From Myxococcales bacterium (GTDB lineage: Bacteria > Myxococcota > Myxococcia > Myxococcales > JAKAPL01): a stretch of DNA of 36,381 nucleotides. This document shows positions 23,020-31,312 of this stretch, one piece after another. The position numbers and the translations under genes are program-made. How positions within the stretch are numbered: position 1 is the first letter of the stretch; every line of letters starts with the position of its first letter. The DNA is taken from assembly GCA_021807105.1 (NCBI GenBank), contig JAKAPL010000034.1, positions 1 through 36,381 on the forward strand, written 5' to 3'. Below the pieces are notes generated by a model, which saw only the letters and a program-made list of their open reading frames with translations, made no database searches and was not told the DNA's origin.

Positions 23020-23266
23020 CCCGTCTTATTCACGGTCCGGCTGCTGCGGCGTCCGATCCCGCGCCTCCCGAAGGGGGGGCTTGCCACCCCTACAACGACA
23101 TGGGGGGGTGTGCTCGCTCCGTACCTCCTCGCGGGGGGCTTGCCCCCTCCAAACGACTTCGGGGGGAGGTGCTTTACGCGACACCTCGTCGGTCGTCGCT
23201 CTCGCTTGCCCTTCTCGGCTCGCGGTCTGAAAACGCCTCGCTACGCCGTACCGTGAATAAGACGGG
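23020..23266 (-). repeat. TIR element copy 5 (247 bp, longest form)
   Basis: Same orientation as copy 3, with the same conserved block and both inner modules: TCGTTTGGAGGG and TCGTTGTAGGGG, each followed by GGCAAGCCCCC and separated by GGAGGTACGGAGCGAGCA. The flanks (CTCAG and ATTCA) do not match as a target duplication. It looks like the full-length form from which copies 1-3 could derive by deletion between the repeated GGCAAGCCCC stretches. Confidence 0.88.
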
Positions 23267-23299
23267 ATTCACAAGCTCTTTGTCCGTGGCCCGGTCGGG

Positions 23300-23320
23300 A
23301 CAACGAACAACGAACAACGA
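23300..23320 (+). repeat. Three 7-bp iterons before the Stig1-gene promoter
   Basis: Three perfect head-to-tail copies of ACAACGA end 7 bp upstream of the putative -35 box at 23328. The spacing suggests a regulator site, though 7-bp phasing does not follow the helical turn. Confidence 0.5.
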
Positions 23321-23327
23321 GGTTCGT

Positions 23328-23357
23328 TTGACTCTCCTATCATCGGCCGCTTACGCT
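23328..23357 (+). promoter_or_regulatory. Putative promoter of the Stig1-repeat gene
   Basis: TTGACT (23328-23333), 18-bp spacer, TACGCT (23352-23357). The predicted leader of about 32 nt contains a CGGGC-CTTC-GCCCG hairpin and then AGGAG before the ATG at 23396, so hairpin and ribosome site are close together. Confidence 0.5.
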
Positions 23358-23395
23358 CTCAAGGCGGGCCTTCGCCCGACTGGTAGGAGATTCGC

Positions 23396-25576
23396 ATGCT
23401 CCGTGCGCTGGCGAGGTTCGTTCCCATCCCGATGGTTCCGGCCGGAGCGCTCGCCCTCGCCCTCCTGGGCGGAGTTGCTTGCTGCAGGAGTCCGGCGCTG
23501 GCCGTCGTCGCGCCGGACGCCGGCTGCCCAGGAGTCTGGTGCGAAGGGGCCTGCGTCAACACCCAGTTCGACTCGAACAACTGCGGCCGCTGCGCGAACG
23601 TCTGCCCGCCCGGCACGGCCTGCTCCGCCGGCATCTGTGTCCCCACCTGCACCGGCCTCGGCGGCCTCGTCTGCTCGGGCGCCTGCATCGACCCGAAGAC
23701 CGACGACCTGAACTGCGGCGGTTGCGCGGACAACGGCGGCGGAGTCGCCTGCTCCCCCGGCCAGAAGTGCCAGGAAGGGCACTGCGTCGAGACCTGCGCC
23801 GTGGACGCGGGCTTCACGCCGTGCCCGCCGGCGCGGTCGACGTACTGCGCCGATCTCGCCGTCGATCCCCACAACTGCGGCGCCTGCGGCGCCGGCTGCG
23901 CCGCGGGCCAGCTCTGCGACGGTGGCCAGTGCGGCTGCCCGATCGCGAAGCCCGACCTCTGCGCCTTCGACGGGGGCGTCTCCTTCTGCACCGATCTGCA
24001 GGAGGACGACCAGAACTGCGGCGCCTGCGGGAACGTCTGCGCCCCCGGCGGGCGCTGCCAGAAGGGCGTTTGCCTGGCGAGCTGCGACGCGGACGCCGGC
24101 TTCTCGCCCTGCCCGCCGGCCGCCCCGACCTACTGCGCGCAGCTCTCGATCGACCCGCACAACTGCGGGGTCTGCGGCCTCACATGCCCCGCCGGCATGG
24201 ACTGCGTCGGGGGGGGCTGCGCCTGCCCCGGGCCCACGCCGCTCTCCTGCACCACCCCGGACGGCGGGGCGTTCTGCACGAACCCGAGCCAGGATCCGGG
24301 CAACTGCGGCGGCTGCGCCACGGGGACCCCCTCCGATGGCGGGGCCCCGGGCTCCGTCTGCCAGCCGGGGCAGAGCTGCCAGGCCGGGACCTGCGTCGAG
24401 ACCTGCGACATGGACGCGGGCTTCATCCCCTGCCCGCCGGCCGCCCCCACCTACTGCGCGAACCTCCAGACCGATTCGAACAACTGCGGCGGCTGCGGCT
24501 TGGTCTGCGGCTCGGGGACACAATGCGAGGACGGCGGCTGCGCGGTCGGCTGCCCGCCGCCCGACCTGCTCTGCGCGGGCACCTGCATCGATCCGTTCCA
24601 CGACCAGAGGAACTGCGGCGCCTGCAACCACCCCTGCGGCCCCGGACAGGTCTGCCAGAACGGCTCCTGCACCGGCGCCTGCGCTCCGGGCCAGGCGGTC
24701 TGCGGCGGCGGCGCGCTATCCTACTGCGTCACCCTCGGCACGCTGGACGACTGCGGCGGCTGCAGCGACTCCTGCACGGGGCTGGATCCCGGCTGCTGCA
24801 CCGGCGATGCCCGCGCCCAGGGCGGCGCGTGCCGCGATCTCGCCTTCGACGTGGAGAACTGCGGAGCCTGCGGGAACGTCTGCCAGGGGCAGGCCGTACC
24901 GGGCTGCTGCGGCGCCCAGTGCAAAGACCTCGGGAGCGACCTCCGGAACTGCGGGCAGTGCGGCAACGCCTGTGGCGGGAGGAAGCCTGGCTGCTGCAAC
25001 GAGCACTGCGTCGACCTCGCGGCGCCCAACGGCGACCCGAACAACTGCGGCGCCTGCGGCAACATCTGCCGCGCCGCGGGCGTCCCCGGCTGCTGCGGCG
25101 GATCGTGCACGGACTTTGCGACGGACGTCGAAAACTGTGGTGCGTGCGGCCAGTCGTGCAGCGGCGGCCGCACGTGGCCCGCCTGCGTCGGCGAGCATTG
25201 CGTCGACCTGTACGCCGACCCGAACAACTGCGGGACGCCCGGCCACGTCTGCGGCGGCGCGAGGCCCGCCTGTTGCAACGGAGTCTGCAGGGACCTCGAC
25301 AACGACGTGAGCAACTGCGGCTCGTGCGGCAACGGGTGCGGCGGGGCGGGCCCGGCCTGTTGCAACGGGCTGTGCAAGCAGCTCGACGACAGCGACATCT
25401 CCAACTGCGGCGGCTGCGGGAACGTTTGCGGAGGCCGGAGCCCCGGCTGTTGCGGCGGCTCTTGCAAGGACTTGTACAGCGACGCTTACAACTGCGGCTC
25501 CTGTGGTCACGTCTGCTGCTGTGGTCTCTGGGGTTGCTGGTGGAGATCCTGTGGGGGCGGCATCTGCTGCCTGTAA
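23396..25576 (+). CDS. Stig1-like Cys-repeat lipoprotein
   Basis: 726 aa. The signal peptide ends in LGGVACC, a likely lipobox. The rest is about 17 repeats of roughly 35-45 residues, built on DxxNCGxCGxxC followed by GxxCxxGxC; examples are DPHNCGACGAGCAAGQLC and DVENCGACGNVC. This matches the Stig1 (stigma-specific protein) Cys-rich repeat, common in large secreted myxobacterial proteins. Later repeats carry the CCNGxCxDL variant. The last repeat ends in a Trp/Cys cluster (CCCGLWGCWWRSC). Probably a disulfide-rich, extended surface protein; ligand unknown. ATG 23396 has AGGAG at good spacing. Confidence 0.85.
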   Translation: MLRALARFVPIPMVPAGALALALLGGVACCRSPALAVVAPDAGCPGVWCEGACVNTQFDSNNCGRCANVCPPGTACSAGICVPTCTGLGGLVCSGACIDPKTDDLNCGGCADNGGGVACSPGQKCQEGHCVETCAVDAGFTPCPPARSTYCADLAVDPHNCGACGAGCAAGQLCDGGQCGCPIAKPDLCAFDGGVSFCTDLQEDDQNCGACGNVCAPGGRCQKGVCLASCDADAGFSPCPPAAPTYCAQLSIDPHNCGVCGLTCPAGMDCVGGGCACPGPTPLSCTTPDGGAFCTNPSQDPGNCGGCATGTPSDGGAPGSVCQPGQSCQAGTCVETCDMDAGFIPCPPAAPTYCANLQTDSNNCGGCGLVCGSGTQCEDGGCAVGCPPPDLLCAGTCIDPFHDQRNCGACNHPCGPGQVCQNGSCTGACAPGQAVCGGGALSYCVTLGTLDDCGGCSDSCTGLDPGCCTGDARAQGGACRDLAFDVENCGACGNVCQGQAVPGCCGAQCKDLGSDLRNCGQCGNACGGRKPGCCNEHCVDLAAPNGDPNNCGACGNICRAAGVPGCCGGSCTDFATDVENCGACGQSCSGGRTWPACVGEHCVDLYADPNNCGTPGHVCGGARPACCNGVCRDLDNDVSNCGSCGNGCGGAGPACCNGLCKQLDDSDISNCGGCGNVCGGRSPGCCGGSCKDLYSDAYNCGSCGHVCCCGLWGCWWRSCGGGICCL

Positions 25577-25645
25577 GACGGCGGACCCCGTTGCCCTCGC
25601 GCTTGCCCGGCGCTACCGTGGCGCGGCTCCTTCCCCGGGTCGTCC

Positions 25646-27787
25646 ATGCCTCGCCTGCAAATCATCCTCGCCATCCACAACCATCAGCCGGTCGGCAACT
25701 TCGGCCACGTCTTCGCCGAGGCTTACGACCGCTGCTACCGCCCCTTCCTCGACGCGATCGCCGCGCACCCGAACGTCCGGTTCGCCCTCCACTACACCGG
25801 TCCGCTGCTCGAGTGGATTCTGGAGAACCGCCCGGCGATGCTCGCCGACCTGCGCGATCTGGCCGCGCGCGGCCAGATCGAGCTGCTCGGCGGCGGCTTC
25901 TACGAGCCGATGCTCGCGGTCCTCCCCGACCGCGACGCGCGCGGCCAGATCGCGCGGATGGCCCAGTTCTGCGACGGCCACTTCGGCCAGCGTCCCGCGG
26001 GGATGTGGCTCGCCGAGCGCGTCTGGGATCCCGACCTGCCGCGGGTGATCGCCCCGACGGGCATGCGCTTCACCCTGCTCGACGACAGCCACTTCTTCGC
26101 GGCCGGCCTCCCGGCGCAGCGGCTCTGGGGCCACTACGTCACCGAGAAGGCCGGCGTGCCGATCGCGATCTTCCCGATCGACAAGGGGCTGCGCTATGCG
26201 ATCCCCTTCAAGCCCATCCCCGATCTCGCCCGCGAGCTGGAGGAGACGGCGCGCTCCGTCCCGGCCGGCGCGCCGCTCCCCTGCCTGACCTACGGGGACG
26301 ACGGGGAGAAGTTCGGCGTCTGGCCGGGCACGGCCGACTGGGTCTACGGCCACGGCTGGCTCGAGGGGTTCCTGCGCCTGCTCGAGGACCGCGGCGACCT
26401 CGTCGGCACCGTCCTGCCGAGCCGGGCGCTCGAGGCGCCCGCCGCCGGTCGCGTCTACCTGCCGACCGCCTCTTACGAGGAGATGGGCGAGTGGGCGATG
26501 CCCCCCGAGTCCATCCACCGGTACGGCGAGCTGGTCGAGAAGCTCAAGCGCGAGAACGTCTACGAGCGTTACCGCGCCTTTGTCCGCGGCGGCATCTGGC
26601 AGGCGTTCTTCGCCAAGTATCCCGAGAGCAACCACATCCACAAGCGGATGCTCGCGGCCTCCACCCGGGTCGAGGAGGCCGAGGAGCGGGGCGCCGACGT
26701 GACGGACGCGCGCACCCATCTCTACCGGAGCCAGTGCAACTGCGCGTACTGGCACGGCCTCTTCGGCGGCCTCTACCTGAACACGCTGCGCCACGCCCTG
26801 ACCTCGAACGTGCTGCGCGTCGAGGCGCTGCTCGATCGGGACGAGCACGGCGAGCGCGACGTCCTCTCGGCCGAGCGCGTGGACTTCGACGCGGACATGC
26901 GCGAGGAGATCCTCGTCCGGAACCGCAAGCTGGTCGCGGCCATCGACCCCGACGACGGCGGCGGCCTCGTCGAGCTGTCGAACCTCGCGGCGGCCTATTG
27001 CGTGACGGACGTGCTCGCCCGGCGCGAGGAGGGCTACCACGACAAGCTGCGCGCGATGGCCGGCGCCGGCCCGTCCGGCGGCCCATCGGGCGGCGGGCCG
27101 GCCTCCATCCACGACCTCGCGCTCGCCAAGGAGCCGGGGCTCGAAAGGTGGCTGGTCGTCGACGGCTACCGGCGGGCCTCCTTCCTGGACCGCTTCCACG
27201 CGCCGGGCTTTACGCCGCCGGAGATCGCGCCGGGCGGCGAGGGCGACCTGGGCGGCTTCGTCGCCACCCGCTACCGGCTCGCGGCGCTCGAAGCGGACGC
27301 AGGGGCGGCGTCGGTGACACTTGTCGCGCAAGGGCCGGTCGGCGATCTGCCTGTCGCCTTGGAGAAGCGCTTCTCCTTCACGCGCGCCGAGGCCAGGATG
27401 GGCGTAGCCTACCGGATCGAGAACCGCGCCACCCGACCGCTGTCGGCGCTCTTCTCGCCGGAGCTGAACCTGACGCTCCTCGGCGGCGACGACCCCGACC
27501 GCTTCTACGTCCTGCCCGACGGCGCGACGCCGCGGCTGGTCCACCGCGGCGCGCTCCCCGCGATGACGCGGCTGCGGCTCACCGAACGCTGGGCCCGTTT
27601 CCACCTGGACATCGAGGCCGGCAGGCCGTTCACCGCGTGGGTCTACCCGGTCGAGACGATCTCGCAGTCGGAAGGGGGCTTCGAGCGGACGTACCAGGGC
27701 TCGTGTCTGCTCTTGCGCACACCGATCGAGATCGCTCCAGGCGCAAGCCTCGACCTCTCGTTCTCGGTCGGCTTCACGCCGGCCTGA
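25646..27787 (+). CDS. GH57 4-alpha-glucanotransferase / alpha-amylase
   Basis: 713 aa, like Thermococcus litoralis 4-alpha-glucanotransferase. It rearranges or cleaves alpha-1,4-glucans. The GH57 barrel starts with ILAIHNHQPVGNFG (motif 1, HNHQP). The nucleophile is Glu124 in MWLAERVWDPD, and the acid is Asp218 or Asp219 in TYGDDGEKFGVWP. SQCNCAYWHGLFGGLYL is a further conserved GH57 block. The C-terminal third (about 480-713) has the DUF1926-like beta domain: ALFSPELNLTLLGGDD and VYPVETISQSEGGFE. There is no signal peptide, so it is cytoplasmic, probably in glycogen turnover. It starts 69 bp after the Stig1 gene. Confidence 0.93.
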   Translation: MPRLQIILAIHNHQPVGNFGHVFAEAYDRCYRPFLDAIAAHPNVRFALHYTGPLLEWILENRPAMLADLRDLAARGQIELLGGGFYEPMLAVLPDRDARGQIARMAQFCDGHFGQRPAGMWLAERVWDPDLPRVIAPTGMRFTLLDDSHFFAAGLPAQRLWGHYVTEKAGVPIAIFPIDKGLRYAIPFKPIPDLARELEETARSVPAGAPLPCLTYGDDGEKFGVWPGTADWVYGHGWLEGFLRLLEDRGDLVGTVLPSRALEAPAAGRVYLPTASYEEMGEWAMPPESIHRYGELVEKLKRENVYERYRAFVRGGIWQAFFAKYPESNHIHKRMLAASTRVEEAEERGADVTDARTHLYRSQCNCAYWHGLFGGLYLNTLRHALTSNVLRVEALLDRDEHGERDVLSAERVDFDADMREEILVRNRKLVAAIDPDDGGGLVELSNLAAAYCVTDVLARREEGYHDKLRAMAGAGPSGGPSGGGPASIHDLALAKEPGLERWLVVDGYRRASFLDRFHAPGFTPPEIAPGGEGDLGGFVATRYRLAALEADAGAASVTLVAQGPVGDLPVALEKRFSFTRAEARMGVAYRIENRATRPLSALFSPELNLTLLGGDDPDRFYVLPDGATPRLVHRGALPAMTRLRLTERWARFHLDIEAGRPFTAWVYPVETISQSEGGFERTYQGSCLLLRTPIEIAPGASLDLSFSVGFTPA

Positions 27788-27845
27788 TCGACGGCTTCCA
27801 AGGGGGGAACCGTTCACGGATCGGATCCGCGCTTCACGCGGCAAA

Positions 27846-27867
27846 GGCTCATGGAAGCCATGAAGCC
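27846..27867. terminator. Hairpin between convergent genes
   Basis: GGCTCATGG / CCATGAAGCC stem with one bulge and an AAG loop, between the GH57 stop (27787) and the minus-strand stop (27906). No T tract; terminator role inferred from position. Confidence 0.4.
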
Positions 27868-27905
27868 AGGGAAGAACATCCGAGCGGTGAGCGGTGACGC
27901 CGGGG

Positions 27906-30170
27906 CTACTCGACCCCCGGCAAGCCGCGGCCGTACGTCACGCGCTCGAAGGTAAGGCGGGAGGCGAGGTCCGCCCGCAGGATGTCCTCGGCAGGCGATC
28001 GGTGGAGCTTCCCGAGCGCGGACAGATCGCCGCCCGCCGCGGGGAAGTCGCCGAGGTCGATCTCGGCGCTCGCCGCGGTCCGGAGCGCCTTCGCCTGGAG
28101 GTCCTCGCCGACGCCCGCGGCGAGCGCCGCGTGGAGCGCCTCGACGCCCTCGCGACGCCGGCCCTGCTGGGCGAGACGGAGACCGACGAGGTAGGCCGCC
28201 TCGGGGAAGGCGGGATCGTCGCACCGCAGCTCTTCGAGCGCGACGAGGCCGCCGGGGTTGTCCGGGTCCGCGAAGTAGGCCCGCACCGCGGGGCTGGCCC
28301 GCGCGTCGCCGAGCGCCCGCTCGCGGATCTCCACCGCGCGGCGCGTCGACCGATCGATTCCCGCGCCGAGCACCTGCCCCCAGGCGGCCCGCGCCGCGGC
28401 CGCGTCCCCCGCCTTCCAGGCGTCGTCGCCGCGCGCGAGCGCCACCCGCGCCGCGGCGAGCGGGTCGAGCGCGGGCGAGGCGAGCAGGCGCGCGAGCGTC
28501 GCCGCGGCCCCCTCCCGATCGAACGCCGCCCGCTGCGCGTTCCAGAGCGCCTCGAGCAGCGCCGGGTCCCCGGGCGCGAGGGCGAGGCAGCGTTCGAGCA
28601 ACGCCGCCTGTCGGCCCGGGTTTCCGGCGGCGCCGGCCGCGTTCGCGCCGGCCGTGAGCGACGCCATCTCGCGGGCGCAAGGGCGCGCGAAGATCGACCC
28701 CTGGCGGAAGCGATCCTGCGCCGCGCCCCGCGCCCGCGGGTCGAGCGGAACGCGGTCGACGAACGCCTCCCACTCGGCCGCGAGCGCGTCGAGGGGGCGG
28801 CCGTAGGCGGCCACGAAGTCGCCGTCCCGATAGAGGACGCGCATCCGCGCTGCCCCTTCGCGATCGAGCAAGAAGCGGAGGAAGGAGCCGGCGAGCGTGT
28901 AGGCGCGGCCTTCGGACGCGGCGGCGAAGCCTGCCGGGTCGACGATGGCGCGAATGTCCGGGGCGAGGCCGGCCTCGCGCATCGCGCGGCTCCACTGGTG
29001 GAGCGTCAGCTCGTCGGCGGGCCAGTCGATCGCCATGGCGAGCCCTTCGATGATGCCCGGCTGAACCGCGAGGCCGAGGAGCCTCGCGCAGGCGCCGAAA
29101 GGGGGGCGACCGAGAGGGGCCGCGAGAGCGTGGACCAGCTCGTGGCGCAGGACGCGCCGCCCCTCGCCGCCGGCGAGGGTGTGGATCTGGCGGAGCCAGG
29201 GCTTCGTGAAGTGAGTCGCCGAGGCGCCGGTCAGCCGCCCCTTCTCTCCCGCGCTCCGGTAGAAGAAGACGTCGATGGGCGCGCCGGGGACGACGCCGAG
29301 CGCGCGCGCGACCTCGGCCGCCGACCGCTCCGCGGCCCGCCGCAGCTCCTCGACGGCCGAGGGGGAGAGCTCGCGAGGATAGTGGAGCGTGACCCCACGG
29401 CCATCGAGGAGGCCCCCGAGGACGCGGTCGATGTCCGCCGTCGAGACCGCGGCGCCGAAGTGGTGCTCCAGTGCGACGCCGGTGGAGAAGCCTGCCCAGA
29501 GGACGAACGCGGCGAGGATCCGGCGGCCGGGGCGACGCGCCTCCATCGCCCAGAGGCTCGCGAGGAGCGCCGCGGCGCAAAGCACGGTGAGGCCGCGGTA
29601 AGCGTAGAGCGCGGCCGTCGGGGAGAGCCGCTCGTCGTAGAGCGGGCCGGGGAAGTAGCCGAGCAGGTGGTCGAGCGCGAAGACCTGCGGGCCGAAGTAG
29701 AGCGGCCAGAGCGTAAACGCGAGGCCGGCGAGGACGACGGCGGCGGCGGCGAGGCCGGCGAAGAGACGCCGCCGGAAGGCACGCCCGCAGGCCGCGCCGG
29801 CGGCCGTCGAGAGGAACGCGGTCGGCAGCGGCAGGAGCCAGACGAAGGGGAGGCCGGCCAGCGGGCTGCACCGGCTCCCTGCGCGCGCCGCGACGCCGAC
29901 GACGGCGACCGCGGCAAGGGCCGAGACCGCGGAGAAGGCGCCCGCGGCGAGCGCCGCGCGCGCGGGCCACTGCCGCCCGAACGGCGTGCGGGCGGCGGCG
30001 ATCCCGAGCGGAAGGCCGAAGAGCCCGACGGCCATCGCGAGGACCTCGGAGAGCTCGTAGCCGGGCACGTCGAGGAGAGGCAACCTCGTGGCGACGATCC
30101 CGAGGGCGAGGAGCACGCCGAGCGTCCAGCGCGCGATCCCGAGACGCCCGATCTTCGTGATCCCGATCAA
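27906..30170 (-). CDS. Membrane metallopeptidase (MA-like) with TPR tail
   Basis: 754 aa. The N-terminal third has about six membrane helices (12-30, 41-60, 70-95, 104-125, 137-157, 190-230). A peptidase-MA-like zinc domain follows: RHELVHALAAPLG gives HExxH at 343-347, and Glu375 in GIIEGLAMAIDWP is the likely third ligand. The C-terminal ~230 residues are TPR-like (LLERCLALAPGDPALLEALW, RGDDAWKAGDAAAARAAWGQ). It probably acts outside the membrane on an unknown substrate. The start is uncertain: TTG 30170 opens the frame, but a later GTG (in LGVLLALG) is possible, and the TTG site crowds the divergent PilZ promoter. Confidence 0.75.
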   Translation of the reverse strand: MIGITKIGRLGIARWTLGVLLALGIVATRLPLLDVPGYELSEVLAMAVGLFGLPLGIAAARTPFGRQWPARAALAAGAFSAVSALAAVAVVGVAARAGSRCSPLAGLPFVWLLPLPTAFLSTAAGAACGRAFRRRLFAGLAAAAVVLAGLAFTLWPLYFGPQVFALDHLLGYFPGPLYDERLSPTAALYAYRGLTVLCAAALLASLWAMEARRPGRRILAAFVLWAGFSTGVALEHHFGAAVSTADIDRVLGGLLDGRGVTLHYPRELSPSAVEELRRAAERSAAEVARALGVVPGAPIDVFFYRSAGEKGRLTGASATHFTKPWLRQIHTLAGGEGRRVLRHELVHALAAPLGRPPFGACARLLGLAVQPGIIEGLAMAIDWPADELTLHQWSRAMREAGLAPDIRAIVDPAGFAAASEGRAYTLAGSFLRFLLDREGAARMRVLYRDGDFVAAYGRPLDALAAEWEAFVDRVPLDPRARGAAQDRFRQGSIFARPCAREMASLTAGANAAGAAGNPGRQAALLERCLALAPGDPALLEALWNAQRAAFDREGAAATLARLLASPALDPLAAARVALARGDDAWKAGDAAAARAAWGQVLGAGIDRSTRRAVEIRERALGDARASPAVRAYFADPDNPGGLVALEELRCDDPAFPEAAYLVGLRLAQQGRRREGVEALHAALAAGVGEDLQAKALRTAASAEIDLGDFPAAGGDLSALGKLHRSPAEDILRADLASRLTFERVTYGRGLPGVE

Positions 30171-30180
30171 CGCGATTCCG

Positions 30181-30189
30181 TGCTATGCT
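30181..30189 (+). promoter_or_regulatory. Extended -10 promoter of PilZ gene
   Basis: TGC-TATGCT forms an extended -10 element; its end is 8 nt from the ATG at 30198, predicting a leaderless transcript. No clear -35 box. Confidence 0.45.
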
Positions 30190-30197
30190 CGGCTCGG

Positions 30198-30578
30198 ATG
30201 GATCGTGCGGGCAGCGGGGCGGAGCGGCGGGCGGAGGAGCGCGCGCCCATCGAGCTGAGGGTCGAGTACCGCCGCGTCAACAGCTTCCTCGCCGAGTACA
30301 CCCGCAACATCAGCAAGGGCGGGACGTTCATCGCCACGGGGAAGCCGCTGCCCCCCGGCACCCGGTTCGACTTCCGGATCACCTTCCCGGGAGGTCCGGC
30401 GGCGTTGCGGCTCATCGGTGTGGTGAGCTGGGTCCGCGAGCACGGCTCGGAACCCGGCATGGGCGTCCGTTTCGAGTTCGCCTCCGAGGAGGACCGGCGG
30501 CAGTTCGAGGAGACCGTCGAACGGACGCTTTCGGAGCAGCTCGGTCCCGTCGCCGCACGCCGGCTCGCCGGAAAGTAG
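30198..30578 (+). CDS. PilZ-domain protein (TIGR02266-like)
   Basis: 126 aa, a single PilZ domain. RAEER near the start could be the RxxxR c-di-GMP motif, and NISKGGTFIATGKPLPPGT supplies the D/NxSxxG motif. Then LRLIGVVSWVREHG and PGMGVRFEFASEEDRRQFEE follow as in the small myxobacterial PilZ proteins. PilZ domains bind c-di-GMP or act as motility and signalling adaptors in the cytoplasm. ATG 30198 was chosen over upstream frames because an extended -10 sits just before it. Divergent from the membrane peptidase; convergent with the DUF192 gene 101 bp downstream. Confidence 0.88.
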   Translation: MDRAGSGAERRAEERAPIELRVEYRRVNSFLAEYTRNISKGGTFIATGKPLPPGTRFDFRITFPGGPAALRLIGVVSWVREHGSEPGMGVRFEFASEEDRRQFEETVERTLSEQLGPVAARRLAGK

Positions 30579-30679
30579 CGCCGGGTGGGAGCCCCGGCGA
30601 GGGCCGGGATCGTCCCCCGCCCCGCTCACCCCGGGCCGGGCTGTTTCCTGGCCTCGATCTCCGGCGATCGAGCGGGGCC

Positions 30680-31177
30680 TCACCGCGGCTCCGGAAGGCC
30701 CTGCATCTCGACGCGATCGCCCCTCTTCCAGCCGTGGGCGAAGGCCGTCCCTCCGAGGACTTCGAGGACGTAGAGCGATCGGGCCCCCACGGAGCGGCTC
30801 TCGTTGGACTGGGGGGCCGCGTTCTCCACGATGCCCACGATCTTCCGATCGGAGCCGATGAAGACCATGTCCAGCGGGACGAGCGTATTGTGCATCCAGA
30901 ACGCCTCGTCGGCCGGCTCGCGGAAGACGAAGAGCATGCCGGTCCCCGGAGGGACGCTCTGCCGGAACATGAGGCCTCGGTGGCGGCTCGCGGGATCCGC
31001 GGCCACCTCCACGCGCACGGGCATCGCCCCGGACGCCGAGTGGACGACGACCTCGGCCATCGGAAGTGCATCCGCGGCCGCCGCTTCGGGTTGCCGCGGC
31101 GGCGCCCTGCCGGACGCCAGGGCCACCGGCCGGCAGGCGAGGAAGAACATCCCGAGGACCGCCAGGCTTCGATTCAT
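30680..31177 (-). CDS. DUF192 lipoprotein
   Basis: 165 aa from the ATG at about 31177, which has GGAG 9 nt upstream; an in-frame ATG 15 nt earlier is less likely. The signal peptide ends in MFFLACRP (lipobox). The DUF192 domain follows: VRVEVAADPASRHRGLMFR, PPGTGMLFVFREPADEAFWM, HNTLVPLDMVFIGSDRKIVG and RSLYVLEVLGGTAFAHGWK. DUF192 proteins are small exported beta proteins found in bacteria and archaea; their function is not established. Length is normal. Confidence 0.9.
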   Translation of the reverse strand: MNRSLAVLGMFFLACRPVALASGRAPPRQPEAAAADALPMAEVVVHSASGAMPVRVEVAADPASRHRGLMFRQSVPPGTGMLFVFREPADEAFWMHNTLVPLDMVFIGSDRKIVGIVENAAPQSNESRSVGARSLYVLEVLGGTAFAHGWKRGDRVEMQGLPEPR

Positions 31178-31312
31178 CACGCCATTCTCCATCGATCGCC
31201 GCCCTGGTCGCCCACTTCGCTTCGCGGGCGCGGACGCGGGTGCGCCCCCGGGCGACGGCAGGCGCTTTCTAGCGCAACCGGTTAACCTCTGGTAGCCTTC
31301 CTCGCGCGGACG

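Noticed and set aside
23479-27897. 1472-codon plus-strand frame through the Stig1 and GH57 genes
   Set aside because: Shifted frame of two real genes; almost pure Arg/Leu/Pro/Gly composition.
27782-27905. Small ORF between GH57 and the peptidase
   Set aside because: No start with a plausible signal or protein-like composition; the stretch is better explained by a terminator hairpin.
27894-30197. Plus-strand frame opposite the membrane peptidase, continuous with PilZ
   Set aside because: Only the last part, from ATG 30198, is PilZ. The earlier part is the antisense of the HExxH peptidase gene.
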